This document shows positions 58,076 to 64,000 of a stretch of 64,000 bases of DNA, in pieces. Each line of letters opens with the position of its first letter. Position 1 is the stretch's first letter. Source of the stretch: Polytrichum commune (taxonomy: Eukaryota; Streptophyta; Polytrichopsida; Polytrichales; Polytrichaceae); contig OX485805.1 of NCBI GenBank assembly GCA_950295325.1, positions 58,874,283 to 58,938,282 of the forward strand, in the 5' to 3' direction. Under the pieces are notes generated by a model that saw nothing but the letters and a program-made list of their open reading frames with translations, had not been told where the DNA came from and made no database searches. Made by a program: the position numbers and the translations under genes.

Positions 58076-59407
58076 GACTTCAAATACCAAATGATAAATA
58101 AATTCTCCTCCATTGATAATGCTAGTCACAAACAGAAGAAATACAACGAGCTTAGAGGGGAGATTTATTTAATAACAGCATCCGACTCCGTTTGGATGAA
58201 GTGGAAGAATGTATTTGAGAAGCATGAGACGGGTGAGCTCATCGACCCGGACACAAGAATTTTCTTCAACCAAACCACGCGCTTCAAACAAATGAAGCCT
58301 CTCGTAAGAGAGTTCTTTAGAACTCTTCAAGGCCTTTCCGAGACGGAGATGAAGAAGGCGGCGACGCACATCCTGCATTTCACGTCCACGGCGAAAAGGT
58401 GCTGGGTGCACCCGAAGATTGTCTTCTTAAAGCCCAAATTCTTCGTCCCTTCATGCTACACCATGAAGGAATGGACTGAGAATAGGAAAAATAAGACAAC
58501 TATAGTGCAGGAGCTGCATAAATTGGTACCGGAGAGGAATATTGTCGTGGACGGCGAGGTTCATGAGGCTAACTGGAGAGCATTCAAAGCTGAATATAAG
58601 TTCACCAGTGCCTCCATGGCGGCTCTAATAAGGGAAGCGGGGGATGACTTCTTGCGGGCCAAGATGGTGAAGGGTGGGAAGAACCGGGCGCTTCCCGATC
58701 ACACAGCGCGTGCGTTCTCGAACTTCATCAAGGAGAAGAAGATTGTCCAGTTTGAAGGGGACGCTTACTTCAACCTTGTCACCTTCGAGCCTTTGAAAAT
58801 TCAGGGCTGGCCAGGTCAAGACGCCAGAATGGCGATAAGGACGAAAGCAGGGGGGCGTTTTCCATTCGGAATGATAGATTTCAGGAACATTCCTGGAAGC
58901 TCATTTGAGGGTACGATGAGCACACTGTTTTACGACCCCTTCCTATCTAAGTTCGTTGATTATGCGAGTCCTAAGTTCAGGGAGGTTGATGTCTGGCTAT
59001 GGATAGTCGAGGATAGGAAGGCGGAGCAGGTGTACGACCTTGTCCGGAAATTGCAGCCGGAGTATGCAGTCTCCAAGTCTCACTACATCGCCGCACCGGC
59101 GGAGGGGGCCTACACGTCGTTGAAGGACAAGAAGACCAAGGTCGTCAACGTCCTGTGTTTGTACTTCGTGTACAAAGCGGAGTTGTTGAAGGTGCCGAAC
59201 CACCCTATATCCCGGATGGACAAGCTCTTCCAAGTTCCAGATGGGTTAGGTTCCAGCAAATGCCTATACGACGAGGCCAAATACGCAAACTATCCTGTAG
59301 ATGAGCTGCGGATGGAATTCTACATGCGGATGCTAAGGACCCTGACTAGGAGAGGGGACTGTATCTTCAACGTGTTCGGGGGCTCGAAACCCCTCTATGC
59401 TGCCATG
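58076..59407 (+). CDS. DNA methyltransferase-like exon of the same gene
   Basis: This is an open exon of 444 codons between acceptor ACATGCAG and donor ATG|GTAAGT. Its end, RRGDCIFNVFGGSKPLYAAM, together with the start of the next exon (MLGLNIYSYIEDSDLQFY), matches the AdoMet-binding motif I/II of N6/N4-type DNA methyltransferases (family pattern GD-x-V-x-D-x-F-x-G-S-G ... AA ... lGr ... iE). An upstream FYDPFLSKF could stand where DPPY normally is, and VDVWLWIVEDRKAEQVYDLV follows. ParB-methyltransferase fusions are known from phages and bacteria (established knowledge), which supports the pairing. The motif residues deviate (SGT is GSK, DPPY is DPFL), so activity is doubtful. Confidence 0.5.
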
Positions 59408-59435
59408 GTAAGTTACATTCTTTAGCTCTTGCGCA

Positions 59436-59493
59436 GTTTGGGTCGGTCGACCCAAACTAGTCTCTCTCTTGGTTTGGGTCGGTCGACCCAAAC
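59436..59493. repeat. Two palindromes in the third intron
   Basis: Copies start at 59436 and 59472, both with centre GT, in the 154-base intron 59408-59561. They fill over a quarter of it. Confidence 0.92.
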
Positions 59494-59561
59494 TAGATAT
59501 TGTTTTTGGTCTTGTTTTTTGTCTTGCAAATTATAATTTCTATATAACTTGGATTGTGTAG

Positions 59562-61046
59562 ATGTTGGGGTTGAACATCTACTCGTACATAGAGGATAGC
59601 GATCTGCAATTTTATAGGACGCAGAAATCGCTGGCAAAGAAGATGGATATCCTCGATTGGATCCCGGGAAGCTACGTGGACGAGGTTGTTGAGGGGGGTG
59701 AGAACCCTCTTGATAGGGCGAGGCGGATCAACCCGGAAGAAATTGCGATGAGGGCAACAACCCAATTACCCGAACCTCTAGTCGGGTTGCATCCGGGCAA
59801 TCCGTCCCGTACAGGAGGTGGAGAGCTGGAAGAGGAGGAGGAGGAAGAAGAACACGGAGAGGAGGAAAAGGAGGGGGATGTGGAGGAAGGGGCAACGGGA
59901 TTCACGCAAGAATCCGAAGCCCCTCAGAGGAAGAAGGCTATGCGTGTGGCAACCCCGCAGAGTAAGATGATGCCCGTCCTTACGGTGGACGATGCGAGGG
60001 ACATGTACTCCAGGGACGCGACTGCCACGTTCCGGGAGAGGAGGAAGTTAAAGGGAAAGAAGCTCTATGGCGATTACGCATTGGAGGAGACCATTGCCAT
60101 TAGCAGCGAGGACGACGACGACATTGAGCTCGCCAAACGGCTCAGATCGGATCCCCCCTCCCCGACAGCGTTCGCAGGCATGGTTAGGGTGAAACCCGAA
60201 GTCCTCACTGTGGAGGAAGCCAACGAGAAGATGCGTAGAGACGAGGAGCAGCGCGTCCGCCTGCAGAGGGCTGCCGCGGAAGAACCCTCCGTGCGGAACG
60301 AGGTCGCAGAGCTGAGGGCTCTCCTCTTGGAACAAGAAAGACTAAGGGCGATGGCCCAACCTCCATCCAGCGCCGACTTGATATCGCAAGTCATACAAGG
60401 GATGCGGGCGCAAGGATTGGTGGTGGCTCCATCCAGCTCGTTTCCGCACTTGCCCCCCGGTTTCCCAACGCAGAGCATCCCTCAGCACCCAGTGTCGCAA
60501 GGGTCATTCAGCTTCCAGCACATGATGCGGCCGCCCCATGTTCCGTACGCGCCGGTCCAACAAGTGGACGATCCCAACATCTGGCGCGTATCTGGAGCCT
60601 CCTCCCTGTTGGGCCCTCCACCACTACGACCCCCCATAGTGATGGCGCCCCCTCACCAGCCGGACGATCCCAGGATGTTTGGGTCGACCGACCCAAACCC
60701 ACCCTCGACTGTAGTGCCCCAAGGCGCCTCCCCCGATGCAGGACAGTTTGGATCGCCCGACCCAAACCCCGGAGCAGCTCAGTCCTCCCTTGACGAACTT
60801 GTGTCTCAAAGAGACACAACCATGTTAGATGTTGAAGGCCTCCAAGGGCCTGGTGATACCTCTAATCCTAACCAAATCGATGAACCCATGCATGATGCAT
60901 ATGCGGAGATTGGTTTAGGACAAGGGCCTGATGCTCAACCTTTGCAGGACAAGGTCCCTGACGTAGGCGGAGAAGGCGGTGGCGAGAGAGGTGGGGCACC
61001 GGGGACGGTGGAGGCATCCACATCGTCGAGACATGACCAGGGCGAG
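59562..61046 (+). CDS. Acidic/proline-rich linker exon of the same gene, with two palindromes in frame
   Basis: An open exon of 495 codons, phase 0 at both ends (TGTAG|ATG ... GGCGAG|GTAACA). After the tail of the methyltransferase-like motif it has an acidic run (EEEEEEEEHGEEEKEGDVEE), a basic patch (RERRKLKGKKLYG), a coiled-coil-like helix (VRNEVAELRALLLEQERLRA) and a long Pro/Gln/Ser-rich tail. Two copies of the palindrome lie in the coding sequence (60677-60698 and 60746-60767) and encode FGSTDPNP and FGSPDPNP. The exon probably forms a flexible spacer between the enzyme-like domains. Confidence 0.55.
60677..60767. repeat. Two palindromes inside coding exon
   Basis: 60677-60698 is a perfect copy (centre AC). 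60746-60767 is a slightly diverged copy (GTTTGGATCG arm, centre CC). Both keep the reading frame. Confidence 0.9.
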
Positions 61047-61067
61047 GTAACACACTGAGCCCTCCCA

Positions 61068-61089
61068 GTTTGGGTCGACCGACCCAATC
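61068..61089. repeat. Palindrome at the start of the fourth intron
   Basis: One copy (centre AC, last arm CGACCCAATC) begins 21 bases after the donor at 61047. The rest of the 466-base intron has none. Confidence 0.85.
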
Positions 61090-61512
61090 TTCCTTGGTCA
61101 TTGTCTTGTTGGCGTGGTCGTGTCCCCCCTATCTATGAGGAACTACACCCCCCGACGCACCCAACAACGTGCTCACCCCCGCGATCCCCTTCGTCTCACC
61201 TCACTCGACTACACTCGACCTTGGCGGCGCGCAACCAATTTTGTAGATGTAGAATTAGGATAGTGTGAATGCCCTCGTTCACCGCGCCCCCCCCCCCCCC
61301 ATAAAATTGTACATAGAGATTTGTAACAATAAAATTATTATTTTTGGCGCCCATATGTTAGCATCCGTGTCCCAATGTATGTTGTTCCCCTTGTATGTTT
61401 TTGTTGCCACCAATGGTCCAATTCTTCTTGTGTTTGCACAAAATTTCCGTTCTGCTTGAATTAAACATAGCATAACATAGTCCTCGCCGCCTTCTCTCGC
61501 TCGTCGCCGCAG

Positions 61513-62301
61513 GGATCGGAGCATAGCGTCGCGGCTCCCCACCGGTCCTCCCCGAGGAGCGTGGAGGACAGCGTGGTGGTCCCTCCGATTTTGCCCTCTC
61601 CGTCTCCGCCGCCCAAGACACGGTTCCTGGTGCTAGATCTCAACGGGGTCCTCGTCCAGTGCGTGCACTGTCCCAGGGTCCCCACGGTGCCTTTCTGCAA
61701 GCCCGAGGACGGGAACTACGATGGACCCCCCGCGTACATCAAAAGCAAGCTAGTGTACCTCCGCCCGTCCCTTCGGCGCTTCCTACAGGTCGCCCTATCC
61801 AAATGGTGGGTGATCATTTGGAGCTCCATGAAGTCCGAGAATACCCAGGCCGTCGTGGAGTTCATCTTCAAGGGACTCCAACCCCCGTGCTTGGTCCTAG
61901 GACAGGATTCTTGTAAAACATTGTACACCCCCGAGGGCAGGGTTGTGAAGAAGCCCAACAACCCCGCCGTAAACCAATTTCTTAAGGTCTTGAAGCCAGT
62001 CGTATGGGACCAGCGTCTGACCATGGTCGGCTGTCCCTACGACGTTCGCCCCACCCGTGACAACACGTTGATGGTGGACGACAGCGCTTCCAAGAACATT
62101 TTGAACCCGACCTCCAACTTCATAGTTTGCCCGACGTGGATGGTCGAGAAGGTCCGAGACCGCTTTTTGTTAGACCTACTTAAGTACATTCAAACGCTCG
62201 TGGGGAGCGGACTACCCGTGCCCCGGTTCCTTAGTTGTAATCCGATAGGCGAAAGATACATGGATCCGAAGGACTATATGTACAGAGAGTTGTACGCTCA
62301 C
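61513..62301 (+). CDS. FCP1/NIF-like HAD phosphatase domain exon of the same gene
   Basis: This is an exon of 263 codons, phase 0 at both ends (GCCGCAG|GGATCG ... GCTCAC|GTGAAA). It carries FLVLDLNGVLV (motif I; plants have a large HAD group with DLNG in place of DLDG/E), YLRPSLRRFLQVAL, VIIWSSMKSEN (motif II Ser) and TLMVDDSASKN (motif III/IV VDDS). These are the ordered motifs of the FCP1-homology/NIF domain, which in other proteins dephosphorylates the RNA polymerase II tail or other phosphoproteins in the nucleus. Motif I keeps its first Asp as nucleophile but the second Asp is Asn, as in many plant relatives. Without an upstream ATG in frame it must be spliced to the preceding exon. Confidence 0.7.
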
Positions 62302-62441
62302 GTGAAATATAATAAACTCATTTGAGATACTACATGGTGTGCCATTGTGTGTGATATATTATGCCTCAATTGTATATCGATTTTCACATGCTCCCCCCCC
62401 CCCCTCCCCTTGGGTTTTGTTTGTTTTAATTTTGCCATCAG

Positions 62442-62795
62442 CGTTTGGAGCCCTCGATTGAGATCGTCAGCGAATCAAACTTGGGGGGCTTCTTCTACGA
62501 GACCGTCTACGATGCCGCGTCCACCATCGACTACTCCAAGGAGCCTATTGACGCCAATGTCGTCGATAGCCCCCCACCCAAGCAAATCTTCTGGCGATCT
62601 CCGTCGCCGTCGCCGCTCAAGGGCATAAATTGCAAATGCGTCCGGACGTCCCCGTCTCGGCCTGGCGGCAGTAGTACACCTCAACGGCGGCTGCGGATGG
62701 ACGCTCGGCCTACGAAGAGTGGCACCCTTCCTATTCCTTTGCGGGACGCATTGCCCCTCCTCGCCGACTCCGACGGGAACGCCCCCGGTGACAAG
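62442..62795 (+). CDS. Penultimate exon of the same gene
   Basis: An open exon of 118 codons, phase 0, acceptor GCCATCAG and donor GACAAG|GTGAAC. It reads LEPSIEIVSESNLGGFFYETVYD, then Pro/Ser/Arg-rich sequence (RSPSPSPLK, TSPSRPGG). No domain is recognised. A poly-C run (62394-62404) and a second C run (62801-62812) mark the flanking introns. Confidence 0.5.
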
Positions 62796-62926
62796 GTGAA
62801 CCCCCCCCCCCCCAAACATGGTTAACTGCGCATTACAATCATCCGGCACTTAAAAAATGAACGTGTGACACGTTTGGGTCTTCCTCCCTAAACTAACACG
62901 TGTGTTCTTGCATTGACGCGTTGCAG

Positions 62927-63208
62927 GTTGCTCCCACCCGTAGACCTATGCGGGCTAGTGCGTCCGTCGAGTTGGAGCGTTTCTACTCCATGACCAGAAA
63001 TGCAAGACAGTCCACTTCATCGTATTCGAATTCTTCGTCGTATAATTCGGGCGGCCGACGGAATCCAAAATGTGTTATTGATGGCGGTCACCCCAAGAAT
63101 GGCTATAGTCGCGGGGCGGAGATTTTCAGGAATGTTGAAGCAATGCGAGCAAAAGAAGCCGCAGCAAAAGAAAAAGAGGCAAAAGAAAAAAAAAGCAAAA
63201 GAAAATGA
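62927..63208 (+). CDS. Last exon of the same gene with Lys-rich tail
   Basis: Acceptor CGTTGCAG, phase 0, 93 codons and stop TGA at 63206-63208. It begins VAPTRRPMRASASVELERFY and ends in KEAAAKEKEAKEKKSKRK, a strongly basic tail that could serve as nuclear or DNA-binding signal. Exons from 58076 onward are all phase 0 and in one consistent series, which is the main argument that they form a single gene. Confidence 0.5.
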   Translation, partial: VAPTRRPMRASASVELERFYSMTRNARQSTSSYSNSSSYNSGGRRNPKCVIDGGHPKNGYSRGAEIFRNVEAMRAKEAAAKEKEAKEKKSKRK

Positions 63209-63289
63209 GGCAATCTCCGAGGCTAGATAGGCCATAGTAGGCGTAGGGTTTTGGGCCATAGGCAATATGATTTTGGGTCGCACTATCCA

Positions 63290-63660
63290 ATGGATGTGTG
63301 GTGTTAGCATGCTATGCATTTTACATGCCATACTTTGTATGTTTTTTTTGCAATAATATAAGTGTCACATGATTTCCCCTTCCATATGGTCTAAGGTTTG
63401 GATTGCCCTACCTAAACCATCACAAATATGAGTTTGGAATATTTTGTATGTTATATTATATTGCTTGACATATCTCCCCTTCAATATGATCTATGGTTTG
63501 GATTGCCCTGCCTAAACCATATTCATACAAGCTCTCATATTTTGTGTGTGATAATATGAATGTTTTAAGATTTCCCATTCAACGTGGCCTAAGGTTTGGA
63601 TTGCTCATCCTAAACAATCACGAATATGAGATATTAATGGGGTTCTTGGTCTAAACACCC
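63290..63660. repeat. About 100-bp tandem repeat with decayed palindromes
   Basis: Three to four degenerate units (about 63290, 63391, 63491 and 63589) share gatttccc..tcaa.atgg.ct and aaggtttggattgcccta + cctaaacc. The second phrase, GGTTTGG ... CCTAAACC, looks like a decayed version of the GTTTGGGTCG palindrome. The block lies just 3' of the ParB-like gene. Confidence 0.7.
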
Positions 63661-64000
63661 GCTTCAAAGTGTTCGCATCTTACAACTTTCTCCAATATGT
63701 GTTCCATTTATCCTTGTCCTTATTTATGTGATTGTCTCAAAATGCCCAAAAAATCTCAATTTAACGAATATAGTGTTATTATGATTTTTTCATCATGATA
63801 AAGTTTGTCCATTATGTTGGATTTTATTTTTCACCAATAAAGAACACAAACCTTAAAATTTCAAGAAGGAAATAAATCCCTTCTTAATGTTATATGCAAC
63901 TTGAAACAAAATGCATGGCATCATCATTTATATGATATGCGTCAACTATCCATGTGGGAGTCCAAATTCGACGGAAATACGGAAATACGGATTCAATTTC
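63661..64000. other. AT-rich flank
   Basis: No gene is recognised. It contains an inverted partial copy (63752-63780) of the repeat seen at 46717 and 53181. Confidence 0.5.

Noticed and set aside
59672-60478. Minus-strand Ser-rich frames opposite the linker exon
   Set aside because: They are shadows of the acidic run (Glu codons read antisense as Ser/Leu).
61265-61510. Independent start for the phosphatase-like protein
   Set aside because: The upstream frame has a stop and no ATG; an acceptor at 61512 in phase with the preceding donor at 61047 explains the open frame better.

Overview
This window is nuclear DNA of a land plant. It has genes with many short GT-AG introns, CCCTAAA (Arabidopsis-type) telomere-like motifs, CACTA, hAT, pogo and MITE transposons, a tRNA-type SINE and a solo LTR. 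The mix of families (a DUF7869-type transposase-like gene, a FUT8-like glycosyltransferase) suggests a seedless plant such as a bryophyte, lycophyte or fern, but that is inference. Everything here was read by eye. Exon borders come from splice signals, phase and remembered family sequences, without alignment.

Layout. 1-5.6 kb: AT-rich DNA with a broken, 3'-truncated SR45/RNPS1-like gene (2.3-3.6 kb). 5.6-12.6 kb: a 13-exon gene for a DEAD-box protein of the RH5 type in which motifs I, II, III and VI are all degenerate; its long basic N-terminal extension carries a D-box and a KEN box. 14.5-17.7 kb (minus): a single-exon class 3 lipase fused to a P-loop GTPase-like domain, with a tandem duplication upstream. 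19.8-21.9 kb: a decayed pogo/Tigger-like transposon split by a solo LTR (5-bp target duplication) that contains an array of covarying AGAC-loop hairpins. 22-34 kb: mostly AT-rich non-coding DNA with a MITE, a SINE-like fragment, a deleted hAT element and a small candidate gene whose promoter region is duplicated. 34.4-36.3 kb (minus): a two-exon coiled-coil protein. 36.3-41.7 kb: little that can be recognised, apart from one perfect 22-bp hairpin. 41.7-45.4 kb: a FUT8-like glycosyltransferase gene, probably broken, with a 384-bp MITE in an intron. 47.2-51.4 kb (minus): a DUF7869-type gene whose 3' end is interrupted by a CACTA element that itself holds a SINE.

51.6-63.6 kb is the most unusual part. 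A roughly 22-bp palindrome (arms GTTTGGGTCG / CGACCCAAAC around a variable 2-bp centre) forms a tandem array upstream of the DUF7869-type gene. It recurs in every early intron, and twice inside coding sequence, of a long multi-exon gene at 56.4-63.2 kb. That gene reads, in order, as a ParB/sulfiredoxin-like domain, a DNA-methyltransferase-like domain, an acidic/proline-rich linker, an FCP1/NIF-like HAD phosphatase domain and a lysine-rich tail. I know of no described plant gene with this architecture. The link between a ParB-like protein and clustered palindromes recalls ParB-parS in bacteria. That parallel is a hypothesis only.
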